Shown here: positions 7,288 to 15,743 of the stretch, piece by piece
Layout of the letters: every line of letters begins with the position of its first letter
Position numbering within the stretch: position 1 is the first letter of the stretch
Assembly (NCBI GenBank): GCA_946630315.1
Contig: CAMOYT010000012.1
Coordinates: 1-36,931 of the forward strand
DNA: 36,931 nt
From: an uncultured Bacillota bacterium
GTDB taxonomy: Bacteria; Bacillota_I; Bacilli_A; RF39; UBA660
Direction of reading: 5' to 3'
The notes under the pieces: model-generated
Databases searched by the model: none
Told to the model about the DNA's origin: nothing
Seen by the model: only the letters and a program-made list of their open reading frames with translations
Translations under genes and position numbers: made by a program

Positions 7288-8397
7288 ATGAAAAAGAATA
7301 ATTACTTTTTAGTTGCGAGAAATAGGGATACTAATACTTTTAAAATACTTAGAGTTTATGGTGAGAGAGGTAGTCAATTAGAGAAGATTGATTATGCTAC
7401 TAGTAAGTTTAAATCTAGTGATGAATTAATAAAATTATTATTTGAAAAAGAAAGAATTGACAGTTTAAATACGGATTTATTTATTGCTTATAAGGGTAAT
7501 AAAAAAGAGATGAAGTACTTAGAAGTTATTTATAATAGTAAAGATGATAGAGTACAAGATTTAAGAAATGCATTAGTATTTTCTAGTAATAAGAATTTAA
7601 GTAAAAGTGAAGAAGCTAAAAGAATAGTTGATAAGTTTTGTCAAAAGATGGAATATAATTCAGAATTTTATAATTTTATTATGAATGAGAATACTAATTT
7701 ATATAGTAAGTTTATTAAGTATTTTAAAAAAGAAAAGTCTTTTGGAATGGATGAGGATTCTACTATTCATAATAAACCAAAATATTCAGTTAAATATGTA
7801 GATGGGGCTTGGGTAATTAATTCTTATTTATTAATTAGAAATATAGTAGAAGCTTTTAACAGATTTGATAGATTTAATGAAAAAGAAAATATTGATTATT
7901 TAAATAGTAATGTTCCTTTTAGAAAATTAATTAATAATAGATTGATGATAGAAGTTGATTCTGATTATATAGATGGTCAAATGAATATATTTGATTATAT
8001 GAATATGCAAGAGAAGATTAGTGATGATGATAAGATGGTTGAAGTTATGAATATTCTTGATTATATTGGAAGAGATACTTTTGTTAAACGTGGTAGTGGT
8101 ATTGGTTTTAATGAGAAGAAATTTTCTAATTATGAAGATGTTGACTTAGAAAAATTAAAGACTTTAATTAAAGGTAAATTACGTGGTTATATGTACTTAT
8201 ATGGTTTTCATAAATATCATTTAGATGAAGCTAATAAATATATGATGAATACTCTAGAACTAGAGAGCGATGTTAGACTTGATAGAGCTAAAATCATTGA
8301 GTATTTAAGACAAGGTAAAAACTTAGATAAGGCTTATGAATGGAGTAAGATTTTTACTAAGTATTTGGAGAAGAGTAAAGTATATAAAAAAGATTAA
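7288..8397 (+). CDS. Unknown soluble protein
   Basis: I do not recognise this 369-residue protein. It has no signal peptide or membrane helix and is rich in Lys, Asp, Asn and Tyr. The N-terminal part (about 1-70) alternates strand-like and helical segments (FLVARNRDTNTFKILRVYG; DLFIAYKG), the middle contains a YVDGAWVINSYLLIRNIVEAFNRF-type region, and the C-terminus is helical. No catalytic motif stands out. It is monocistronic, with its own promoter and a terminator at the stop codon, between an envelope gene pair and xerC. The start is the ATG preceded by GGGGGTAG. Confidence 0.65.
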   Translation: MKKNNYFLVARNRDTNTFKILRVYGERGSQLEKIDYATSKFKSSDELIKLLFEKERIDSLNTDLFIAYKGNKKEMKYLEVIYNSKDDRVQDLRNALVFSSNKNLSKSEEAKRIVDKFCQKMEYNSEFYNFIMNENTNLYSKFIKYFKKEKSFGMDEDSTIHNKPKYSVKYVDGAWVINSYLLIRNIVEAFNRFDRFNEKENIDYLNSNVPFRKLINNRLMIEVDSDYIDGQMNIFDYMNMQEKISDDDKMVEVMNILDYIGRDTFVKRGSGIGFNEKKFSNYEDVDLEKLKTLIKGKLRGYMYLYGFHKYHLDEANKYMMNTLELESDVRLDRAKIIEYLRQGKNLDKAYEWSKIFTKYLEKSKVYKKD

Positions 8398-8415
8398 GTT
8401 ATTTAATCTTTTTTT
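8389..8415 (+). terminator. Terminator overlapping the stop codon at 8397
   Basis: AAAGATTAA (8389-8397, the last three bases being the stop) pairs perfectly with TTAATCTTT (8403-8411), then T-run. Confidence 0.85.
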
Positions 8416-8423
8416 GTTATAAT
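8415..8423 (+). promoter_or_regulatory. Extended -10 promoter of xerC
   Basis: TGTTATAAT begins at the last base of the terminator T-run; the only -35 candidate is TTAAGT (8394-8399, spacing 18). Confidence 0.55.
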
Positions 8424-8444
8424 AATATTAGGTAGGTTGATGAT

Positions 8445-9377
8445 ATGGATAAGATAGATTTAGAAGAGAAAGATATTAATAAAGATTTAGTTTCTTTTTT
8501 AGAATATTTAGAGTATCAAAAGAATTATTCTAAGCATACTATTTTAAATTATAGAGAAGATATTAATGAGTATTTTAATTATTTAGATAGTGAAGGAATT
8601 AATTATAAAAATATAGAATATAGTGATATTAGATTTTATTTAATGTATTTAAAAGATACTAAGAAGGATATTAATTCTAGTATTGATAGAAAGTTAAGTG
8701 CTCTACGTAGTTTTTATAAATATATGGCTAATGAAGGTATTGTTAGTACTAATGTTTTTTCTTTAGTTAGTGGGCCTAAAAAAGATAAGAAATTACCAAG
8801 ATATTTTGAATATAATGAGTTAGAAGAATTATTTAGAGTACCTAATACTAGTACGGCTTTAGGTAAGAGAGATCTACTAATACTAGAAATGTTATATGCA
8901 ACTGGTGTACGTGTTTCTGAACTTGTAAATATTAAAGTTAGTGATATTGATCTTGGTAGGAGAAATATATTAATACTTGGTAAAGGTAATAAAGAAAGAT
9001 ATGTTACATATGGTGAGTATTGTGAAGATGCTTTGAAAAGTTATCTAGATAGTGGTAGGAGTTTTTTATGTGGAATAGATAATGATTATTTGTTTTTAAA
9101 TAGTAATGGTGGACAATTAACTGAGAGAGGTGTTAGGTATATACTTGATAAGATTATTAAAGATACTAGTATAAATAAAAAGATTAGTCCACATATGATT
9201 AGACATAGTTTTGCTACTCATTTATTAAATAATGGATGTGATTTATTAACAGTACAAAAATTACTTGGACATGAGAGTATTAAGGCTACTCAGGTATATA
9301 CTCATGTTAGTACAGATAGATTAAAAGATGTTTATTATAATAGTTTTCCAAGAGCTAAAATAAATGGTAAGAAATAG
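8445..9377 (+). CDS. xerC: Tyrosine recombinase XerC (CodV-type)
   Basis: Site-specific recombinase that resolves chromosome dimers at dif with a partner Xer protein. The 310-aa protein has the SAM-like N-terminal core-binding domain (about 12-100, with SKHTILNYREDINEYFNYL) and the catalytic domain with all six active residues: R156 (ATGVRVSEL), K180 (GKGNKER), H250 and R253 (PHMIRHSFATH), H276 (LLGHES) and the nucleophile Y285 (TQVYTH). Length and motifs match XerC/D, not phage integrases, which are usually longer. Placement downstream of topA favours XerC/CodV over XerD. Some Firmicutes-related lineages use a single Xer protein, and only one is seen here. Confidence 0.85.
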   Translation: MDKIDLEEKDINKDLVSFLEYLEYQKNYSKHTILNYREDINEYFNYLDSEGINYKNIEYSDIRFYLMYLKDTKKDINSSIDRKLSALRSFYKYMANEGIVSTNVFSLVSGPKKDKKLPRYFEYNELEELFRVPNTSTALGKRDLLILEMLYATGVRVSELVNIKVSDIDLGRRNILILGKGNKERYVTYGEYCEDALKSYLDSGRSFLCGIDNDYLFLNSNGGQLTERGVRYILDKIIKDTSINKKISPHMIRHSFATHLLNNGCDLLTVQKLLGHESIKATQVYTHVSTDRLKDVYYNSFPRAKINGKK

Positions 9378-9397
9378 CTAGAAATAGCTATTTTTTT
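9372..9397 (+). terminator. xerC terminator with GAAA loop
   Basis: AAATAGCTA (9372-9380) and TAGCTATTT (9385-9393) form a perfect 9-bp stem closed by GAAA, followed by T-run. The TAG stop (9375-9377) is in the 5' arm. Confidence 0.85.
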
Positions 9398-9427
9398 GTT
9401 GATAACTCTTTTATTTTTGAATATATT

Positions 9428-9436
9428 TGTTATAAT
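9428..9436 (+). promoter_or_regulatory. Extended -10 promoter of the comN-secDF-rel operon
   Basis: TGTTATAAT with no clear -35. A strong ribosome binding site, AGGAGG (9448-9453), follows before the first gene. I see no other promoter or terminator until 15678. Confidence 0.55.
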
Positions 9437-9465
9437 AAAAGTAATTCAGGAGGAAGTGGGTTTCT

Positions 9466-9744
9466 ATGAATTTAGAGTTTCACAGTCAGATTGAACTTAG
9501 GAAGAGATTATTTCCAGCATTAAGAGTTAAGAAAAGAGAATTGGAAAGATGTGGAATTTCTTATATTAATGAGTTTGATATTTGGAATTATTTAAAAGAG
9601 ACTAAATGGAAAAATGGGTATAATTTGTTTTTATGTGATTTGGTTGATGATATATTGAAGTGTGATTCTAAAATAATAGATAATTATATTAAAGATAAAC
9701 TTAAAAATAATAGAAGCTACTTTGAAGATTTAGAAATAATATGA
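9466..9744 (+). CDS. comN: ComN-like post-transcriptional regulator
   Basis: A 92-residue protein that fits the ComN (YrzD) family in length and pattern: RLFPALRVKKRELERCGI, then DIWNYLKETKWK, then LCDLVDDILKC. In B. subtilis ComN is encoded beside secDF and controls late competence (comE) mRNA location and translation. No competence genes are in this window, so the target here is unknown. It is the first gene of the operon and lies 10 bases before secDF. The family assignment rests on remembered pattern plus the conserved position; I am fairly sure of it. Confidence 0.7.
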   Translation: MNLEFHSQIELRKRLFPALRVKKRELERCGISYINEFDIWNYLKETKWKNGYNLFLCDLVDDILKCDSKIIDNYIKDKLKNNRSYFEDLEII

Positions 9745-9754
9745 GGTGAGTGAC

Positions 9755-12028
9755 ATGAAAAAGAAGAAAAATGGTAAAAAGAAAGTTGTTGTTGCTTCTA
9801 CTATATTAGTAGCAATAGTAGTTGCAATATGTTTTTTATTCGTTCCATTATTTGGAGGTTTAAAATTTGGTTTAGACTTACAAGGTGGATTTGAAGTTTT
9901 ATATAAGGCAGAGTCAATTGATGGTTCTAAAATGACTTCATCTAAACTTACTGCAACTTATAAGACTTTAAGTAAGAGAATTGATAGTTTAGGTGTTAGT
10001 GAACCTGAAATTATCTTAGAGGGTAATGATAGAATTAGAGTTAAACTTGCTGGTGTCAAAGATCCAGAAGAAGCTCGTTCTCAACTTAGTACAGTTGCGA
10101 CATTATCTTTTAGAGATAGTAGTGATAAATTACTTATGAGTAGTGATGTATTATCATCAGGTGGAGCTAAGATTGGCCAAGATGCATCAGGTAATCCAGC
10201 TGTATCTTTATCAGTAAAAGATAAAGATAAATTCTATGAAGTTACTAAAGCTATTAGTGAGACTGATGATAAATTAATAGTTATTTGGTTAGACTATGAA
10301 GATGGTGATAGTTATCAAGCAGAAGGTGCTAAATGTGGAACTAGTGGTTCTAGATGTTTAAGTGCTGCTACTGTATCACAAGGATTTGCTAGTGATGTTA
10401 TTATTCAAGGTAATTTTACACAAGAAGAAGTATCTAACTTAGTTGATTTAATTAATAGTGGATCACTTCCATCTAAGTTAGTAGAGATTTCATCTAATAC
10501 AGTAGGTGCTAGTTTTGGAGTTGATACTTTATCAACAACATTAACTGCTGGTATTATTGGTGTATTATTAATTATGTTATTATTAATGATTATATATCAT
10601 TTCAGTGGATTTATATCTAGTGTTTCTATGATGATATATGCATTCTTAGTATTCTTAGTATTCTGGCTAGTAGGAGGAGTATTAACTCTACCTGGTATTG
10701 CTGCATTAGTACTAGGAGTTGGAATGGCAGTTGATTCTAATGTAATTATGTTCTCTCGTATTAGAGATGAATTACATAAAGGTAAGAGTTTAAAGACAGC
10801 ATTCTTAAATGGATCAAGTGCATCACTTTCATCTATTGTAGATGCTAATCTTACTACATTAATTGTTGCAATTATAATGTTTATTTTTGGTGAATCTAGT
10901 ATTAAAGGTTTTGCAACAATGTTAATTATTACTGTATTAGTAACTATGTTTACTATGGTATTTATTACTAGAATGTTAATGAAATTATTTGTAAATAGTA
11001 ATTTCTTTGATGATAAAACAAATTTGTTTATAAATGTTAAGAAAGAAAATATTCCTGATGTTTCTAAGAATGAAGAAGTTAAAGTTAAAGCTTTTGCTAA
11101 TACTAATTTCTTTAAACATAAAAATATAGCTATATGTTTATCATTAACTATTATTATTGTAGGAGCAGTAATGTTTGCTTTTAAGGGATTCAATTTAAGT
11201 ATTGATTATAGAGCTGGTACTAATGTTGCTATTTCTACTGAGAATAAGATTAGTGATAAAGCATTAAAGAGTGATTTTAAAGAATTAAAGTATGATATAT
11301 CTGAAATTACTAGAAGTAGTGGTGAAGTAGATGTTCGTATTGATAAAGCTTTAGATGGTGAAGAAGTTAAAGTTGTTAATAAATATTTTGAAGATAAATA
11401 TCAAGCTAAAGTTAATATTGGAGTTGTATCTAATGTTGTTAAACAAGAATTAATTAAGAATGCAATTCTATCAGTATTAATTGCTTTAATAGGTATTATT
11501 CTATATGTATCTATTAGATTTAAATTTAGTTATGCTATTGGTGGAGTTGTTGCTTTAGTACATGATGTATTAATTATCTTTGCAATGTTTGCTTTAACTA
11601 GATTAGAAGTTAGTACTATGTTTATTGCTGCAGTACTTGCTATTATTGGTTATAGTATTAATGATACTATTGTATCTTTTGATAGAATTCGTGAGAATCT
11701 TCATGGTAAAGATTATAAGAAACTTACATATGATAAATTTGAAGAGATATGTAATGAAAGTATTCGTCAAACATTTACAAGAACTATTTATACTACTGTA
11801 ACTACATTGATTCCTGTAATTACATTATTAGTATTAGGTTCACGTGGAATCTTTACATTTAATATGGCTATGTTATTTGGATTAATTGCTGGTACTTATT
11901 CTTCAATCTTTATTGCAACTATTATATTTATGGCCATTGAGAAGAAGAGTTTAGGAAAAGAGCAAAAGAAGAAAAAAGAATATAAAGACGATTTAGAAGA
12001 GAAACAAGTTAAGGGAATAAATTGTTAA
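9755..12028 (+). CDS. secDF: Protein translocase subunit SecDF (fused SecD and SecF)
   Basis: A proton-driven accessory of the Sec translocon that pulls exported proteins outward. This single 757-aa chain contains SecD followed by SecF, as in B. subtilis. SecD: first helix (about 12-32), GLDLQGGFEV motif, P1-type outside domain, then helices 2-6 from about 255. SecF: first helix near 460, LSIDYRAGTN, a short outside domain, then its remaining helices to about 740. Total predicted helices fit the usual 12. ATG 9755 is chosen (AGGTG 6 bases upstream); GTG 9746 is in frame but within the ribosome binding region. A Lys-rich cytoplasmic C-terminus ends the protein. It is followed after 18 bases by rel. 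Confidence 0.96.
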   Translation: MKKKKNGKKKVVVASTILVAIVVAICFLFVPLFGGLKFGLDLQGGFEVLYKAESIDGSKMTSSKLTATYKTLSKRIDSLGVSEPEIILEGNDRIRVKLAGVKDPEEARSQLSTVATLSFRDSSDKLLMSSDVLSSGGAKIGQDASGNPAVSLSVKDKDKFYEVTKAISETDDKLIVIWLDYEDGDSYQAEGAKCGTSGSRCLSAATVSQGFASDVIIQGNFTQEEVSNLVDLINSGSLPSKLVEISSNTVGASFGVDTLSTTLTAGIIGVLLIMLLLMIIYHFSGFISSVSMMIYAFLVFLVFWLVGGVLTLPGIAALVLGVGMAVDSNVIMFSRIRDELHKGKSLKTAFLNGSSASLSSIVDANLTTLIVAIIMFIFGESSIKGFATMLIITVLVTMFTMVFITRMLMKLFVNSNFFDDKTNLFINVKKENIPDVSKNEEVKVKAFANTNFFKHKNIAICLSLTIIIVGAVMFAFKGFNLSIDYRAGTNVAISTENKISDKALKSDFKELKYDISEITRSSGEVDVRIDKALDGEEVKVVNKYFEDKYQAKVNIGVVSNVVKQELIKNAILSVLIALIGIILYVSIRFKFSYAIGGVVALVHDVLIIFAMFALTRLEVSTMFIAAVLAIIGYSINDTIVSFDRIRENLHGKDYKKLTYDKFEEICNESIRQTFTRTIYTTVTTLIPVITLLVLGSRGIFTFNMAMLFGLIAGTYSSIFIATIIFMAIEKKSLGKEQKKKKEYKDDLEEKQVKGINC

Positions 12029-12046
12029 CGAGGGGAGATGAGTTCT

Positions 12047-14197
12047 TTGTCAAAGGATTTAGATAAACTTACTTATGAAGAGATAGAAGAAGCTTTTAAA
12101 ACATACAACGATGATAAAGAACAAATTGAAGTTATAAAAAAGGCTTATGAGTTTGCTTTAGAGAAACATATGGGTCAATATAGAAAGAGTGGAGAGGCTT
12201 ACATTTATCATCCGATGAATGTGGCCTTAATTCTTACTTCTATCTATGCGGATTATGAAACTATAAGTGCAGGTTTTTTGCATGATGTTTTAGAAGACTG
12301 TGATTGTACTGCTGAAGAGATGGAAGCTGAATTTGGTAGTACTATTACAAAACTTGTACAAGGTGTTACAAAACTTAGTAAAATTCATTTTTCTACAGAG
12401 AATGAATATTTAATTGAATATTATAAAAAAATTATTGTTGGTATGAGTGAAGATGTACGTGTAATTATTATTAAACTTGCTGATAGATTACATAACATGA
12501 GAACTTTATGGGCTATACCTGAGGAAAAACAAAAAGAAAAGTCTCATGAAGCATTAGAAATACTTGCACCAATTGCTGATCACTTAGGTATTCATAAAAT
12601 TAAAAGTGAACTTGAAGATTTATCTCTTCGTTATTTAAAACCAGATGTATTTTATGATATAGCTGAGAAATTAAATAAGACTAAAATTGAAAGAGATAAG
12701 ACAGTATATGATATGCAACAAGAAGTATCTGATTTATTAAATGATTATCATATACCTCATGAAATTAAAGGTAGAGCTAAATCTATATATAGTATTTATA
12801 ATAAACTTGATAAAGGTAAAAAGTTTAGTGATATATATGATTTATCTGCTCTTAGAATTATAGTTGATACTGAGCAAGAATGTTATTTAGCTCTTGGTAT
12901 TATTCATTCAAAGTTTAGGCCTCTTCCTAGAAGATTTAAGGATTATATAGCAATGCCTAAACCTAATATGTATCAATCATTACATACGACTGTATTTGGA
13001 ATTGATGGATACTTTTTTGAAATACAAATTAGAACACATGAAATGGATGAGATAGCAGAAAATGGTATTGCTTCACATTGGTCATATAAAGAGAATGGTG
13101 GAAGTGATAAGGCTGCTAATCTTACAAATACTACTGAACAAAAATTACAATTCTTTAAATCTATTATTGATTTAAGTAGAGATAAGATGAGTAGTGAAGA
13201 TTTTGTAAATAGTGTTAAAGATGAAGTTTTAAATAATAATATTTATTGTTTTACTCCTAAAGGTGATGTTATAGAATTACCAAAAGGAGCTACACCACTT
13301 GATTTTGCTTATAAGATTCATTCTAAAGTAGGAGAGACTACTGTTGGAGTAATTGTTAATAATAGTATTGTTCCACTTGATTATGAATTACAGAATAATG
13401 ATATAGTTAAGATTAATACTAATAAGAATTCTACTCCTTCTAAAGAGTGGTTAAATATAGTTAAAACTACACAAGCACGTAATAAGATTAAAAACTTCTT
13501 TACTAAGAATGAAAGAGAAGTTTATATTGAACGTGGTAAATATTCTTTAGAAAAAGAATTAAGAAAAAGAAAACTTGTTTTTTCTGAGTTCTTTAGTGAT
13601 GAGAATATTAAAAAGATTTGTGAAGCAATTAATTGTGAAAATTTAGAAGAAATATATTTAACTGTAGGTAATGGTAAAACTACTCCTAATGGAGTAATTA
13701 ATGTAATAGAAAAGAAAGACGAAGCTGTTGTTCCTAAGAGTATTAAGACTATTCCTAAGAATATAGATGCTGATATTATTGTTAGTGGAATAGATAAAGT
13801 TAAAGTTAATTTAGCTAATTGTTGTAATCCAGTATTTGGTGATGAAATAATTGGTTATATTACTAAAGGTAATGGTATTAGTGTTCATAGAATGAATTGT
13901 CATAATCTTGAGAATATGGATGATCGTACTATTGATGTTACTTGGAATAATAATAACAATAAGAGATATTTAACTGTATTAATGATTTATACTAAAACTA
14001 GTGATAATCATATGGTTGATTTAATTCAAAGTATTTCAATGATTAATATTAATATTGAAGGTGTTAAGACTATTAGTCGTGATAATATTACTTATGAACT
14101 TAGTTGTTATGTAACTGGTATAGAACAATTGGATAAACTTATACTAGCAATTAAGAAAAATAGTTTTGTAGAGAAAGTAGAGAGGGCATTTAGATGA
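12047..14197 (+). CDS. rel: Bifunctional (p)ppGpp synthetase/hydrolase Rel
   Basis: Makes and degrades the stringent-response alarmone. Domains in order: HD hydrolase (YIYHPMN, FLHDVLEDC, KLADRLHNM, within about 40-195), synthetase (GRAKSIYSIYNKL, YDLSALRII, then EIQIRTHEMDEIAE), TGS (YCFTPKGDVIELP near 400), zinc-finger/CC region (NCCNPVFGDEIIGY near 590), and C-terminal ACT. The loop RFKDYIAMPKPN has the RxKD form typical of bifunctional Rel/SpoT, not EXDD of RelA, and the intact HD residues agree. About 716 aa. The start is probably TTG 12047, 9 bases after AGGGGAG (12031-12037); the ATG at 12038 touches that site and cannot use it. Downstream, dtd overlaps the end by 4 bases, as the rel-dtd pair does in B. 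subtilis. Confidence 0.95.
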   Translation: MSKDLDKLTYEEIEEAFKTYNDDKEQIEVIKKAYEFALEKHMGQYRKSGEAYIYHPMNVALILTSIYADYETISAGFLHDVLEDCDCTAEEMEAEFGSTITKLVQGVTKLSKIHFSTENEYLIEYYKKIIVGMSEDVRVIIIKLADRLHNMRTLWAIPEEKQKEKSHEALEILAPIADHLGIHKIKSELEDLSLRYLKPDVFYDIAEKLNKTKIERDKTVYDMQQEVSDLLNDYHIPHEIKGRAKSIYSIYNKLDKGKKFSDIYDLSALRIIVDTEQECYLALGIIHSKFRPLPRRFKDYIAMPKPNMYQSLHTTVFGIDGYFFEIQIRTHEMDEIAENGIASHWSYKENGGSDKAANLTNTTEQKLQFFKSIIDLSRDKMSSEDFVNSVKDEVLNNNIYCFTPKGDVIELPKGATPLDFAYKIHSKVGETTVGVIVNNSIVPLDYELQNNDIVKINTNKNSTPSKEWLNIVKTTQARNKIKNFFTKNEREVYIERGKYSLEKELRKRKLVFSEFFSDENIKKICEAINCENLEEIYLTVGNGKTTPNGVINVIEKKDEAVVPKSIKTIPKNIDADIIVSGIDKVKVNLANCCNPVFGDEIIGYITKGNGISVHRMNCHNLENMDDRTIDVTWNNNNNKRYLTVLMIYTKTSDNHMVDLIQSISMININIEGVKTISRDNITYELSCYVTGIEQLDKLILAIKKNSFVEKVERAFR

Positions 14198-14628
14198 GAG
14201 TATTAATTCAAAGAAGTAAGGAAGCTAAAGTAGAAGTAGAAGGTAAAATTACTGGAAGCATTGATTCTGGACTTGTTGTCTTAGTTGGTTTTACTGAAGG
14301 AGATTCTATTAAAGAAATAGAATATTTAGCTAGAAAGATTGTTAATTTAAGAATATTTGATGATGAGAATGGTGTTATGAATAAGAGTATACTTGACTAT
14401 GGTGGAAGTGTACTTAGTGTTTCTCAATTTACTTTATATGCTGATACTAATAAAGGTAATAGACCTAGTTATATAAATGCTCTTGGCGGAGATGAAGCTA
14501 TTAAGTTGTATGATTTATTTAATGAAGAATTAAGAAAATATGTTGAAGTTGGTACTGGAATATTTGGAGCTGATATGAAAGTTAGTTTAGTTAATGATGG
14601 ACCAATTACAATATGGATGGAGAAGTAG
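14194..14628 (+). CDS. dtd: D-aminoacyl-tRNA deacylase
   Basis: Removes D-amino acids (and mischarged glycine) from tRNA. The 144-aa length is normal. Both family signatures are visible: SQFTLYA (77-83) and the Gly-cisPro motif in NDGPIT (134-139), which together form the D-amino-acid-selective pocket; GIFGADM precedes the second. It overlaps the rel stop by ATGA and is followed after one base by the permease gene, so it is translated within the operon. The rel-dtd-hisS neighbourhood is conserved in Bacilli. Confidence 0.96.
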   Translation: MRVLIQRSKEAKVEVEGKITGSIDSGLVVLVGFTEGDSIKEIEYLARKIVNLRIFDDENGVMNKSILDYGGSVLSVSQFTLYADTNKGNRPSYINALGGDEAIKLYDLFNEELRKYVEVGTGIFGADMKVSLVNDGPITIWMEK

Positions 14629-14629
14629 T

Positions 14630-15688
14630 ATGTTAGATAATAAGTTGAATTATAGATTAATTAATTTTACAGCTTTGTTATTACTTTTATATATAGGATT
14701 ATCAAATATAGGTTTATGGTGGGGTATATTTACTAAAGTAGTATCTATCTTAGCTCCATTTATTATAGGTTTTGCTTTTGCTTATGCTTTAACACCTGTT
14801 GTTAAATGGTTAGAGTCTAAAGGTGTACGTAGGTGGTTAGCAATCCTTGGAGTGATAATGGTAATACTACTTGTAGTAGTTGGACTATTAGTTTTAATAT
14901 TACCTTTACTATATGACCAAGCATCATTACTTGTAGATATGGTATCTAAAGTACTTAATAATTTTGATAATGATTTTAATGTTAGTTTTGGTAGTTTTGA
15001 AATAAAGTTAATTGATTATATTAATGATTTTAGTAAGAGTTTAGGCGGATTTGTTTCTAGTACAGCTGTTGATGTTATTAATAAGTCAATTGGATTTATT
15101 GGTCAATTTATAGTTGGCTTTGTAGGATTCATTTATTTCTTAACTGATATGGATAAGATTAGAAAAGGATTTAAAGATATTTTACTAAGTATTAGTAAAA
15201 GAAGTTTTAAATATTTTAAGATATTAGATGAAGAATTAGGTAATTATTTAAAGGGATTAGTAATATTTATGATTATTCAATTCTTTGAATATAGTATTTT
15301 ATTTTTAATAGTTGGACATCCAAACTGGTTATTACTTGGAGTACTTGCTTGTTTAACTACTGTTATTCCATATTTCGGTGGTTTAATTACTAATATTATT
15401 GCAATTATACTTGCTAGTGTAGTTAGTGTTCCATTACTAATTGCTACTATTGTAATATGTTTAATATTCCCACAATTAGATGGATATGTTATTAGTCCTA
15501 AAGTATATGGTAAGACTAATAATGTTAATCCACTAATTACTATTATGGCTGTATCTATTGGTGGTACTGTTGCTGGTATATGGGGAATAGTAATTGCTCT
15601 TCCAGTATATTTATTCTTAAGATGTACATATCACTTCTTTAAGAAAGATATTATGAAGGGTGTTAAAGTAGTAAAAGAGACAATTTAA
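14630..15688 (+). CDS. AI-2E/PerM family permease
   Basis: A 352-residue polytopic membrane protein of the AI-2E transporter (PerM/YdiK) family. The N-terminal hydrophobic pair is followed by VSILAPFIIGFAFAYALTPVV, a hallmark of the family, and the C-terminal half has PYFGGLITNIIAIILA and a final LPVYLFLRCTYHF segment. I count about eight helices with a soluble stretch at about 105-150. Members export AI-2, act as Na+/H+ antiporters, or have unknown substrates; the sequence does not discriminate. ATG 14630 is used, with GGAG inside the dtd C-terminal codons; an ATG at 14594 lies deep in dtd and is rejected. Last gene of the operon. Confidence 0.85.
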   Translation: MLDNKLNYRLINFTALLLLLYIGLSNIGLWWGIFTKVVSILAPFIIGFAFAYALTPVVKWLESKGVRRWLAILGVIMVILLVVVGLLVLILPLLYDQASLLVDMVSKVLNNFDNDFNVSFGSFEIKLIDYINDFSKSLGGFVSSTAVDVINKSIGFIGQFIVGFVGFIYFLTDMDKIRKGFKDILLSISKRSFKYFKILDEELGNYLKGLVIFMIIQFFEYSILFLIVGHPNWLLLGVLACLTTVIPYFGGLITNIIAIILASVVSVPLLIATIVICLIFPQLDGYVISPKVYGKTNNVNPLITIMAVSIGGTVAGIWGIVIALPVYLFLRCTYHFFKKDIMKGVKVVKETI

Positions 15689-15701
15689 TTGTCTTTTTTT
15701 T
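15678..15701 (+). terminator. Terminator overlapping the permease stop codon
   Basis: AGACAA (15678-15683) and TTGTCT (15689-15694) flank a TTTAA loop containing most of the stop codon (TAA 15686-15688); T-run follows. Confidence 0.75.
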
Positions 15702-15717
15702 ATATATTTGTTATAAT
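15689..15717 (+). promoter_or_regulatory. Promoter of the metallopeptidase gene, -35 inside a terminator arm
   Basis: TTGTCT (15689-15694), 17-base spacer, TATAAT (15712-15717) with TGT before it. The -35 is the 3' arm of the preceding terminator. Confidence 0.7.
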
Positions 15718-15743
15718 ATGTGACAAGTTGGGGGATGGATTAG

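Noticed and set aside
8445..9377. Integrase of a mobile element
   Set aside because: Length, motifs and position after topA match chromosomal XerC; there are no att repeats, excision genes or cargo nearby.
10597..11193. A 198-codon minus-strand open frame inside secDF (and similar ones inside topA, pyk and murG)
   Set aside because: These are antisense shadows of well-supported genes, without ribosome binding sites or promoters, and with repetitive Asn/Ile/Thr-rich composition expected from AT-rich antisense.
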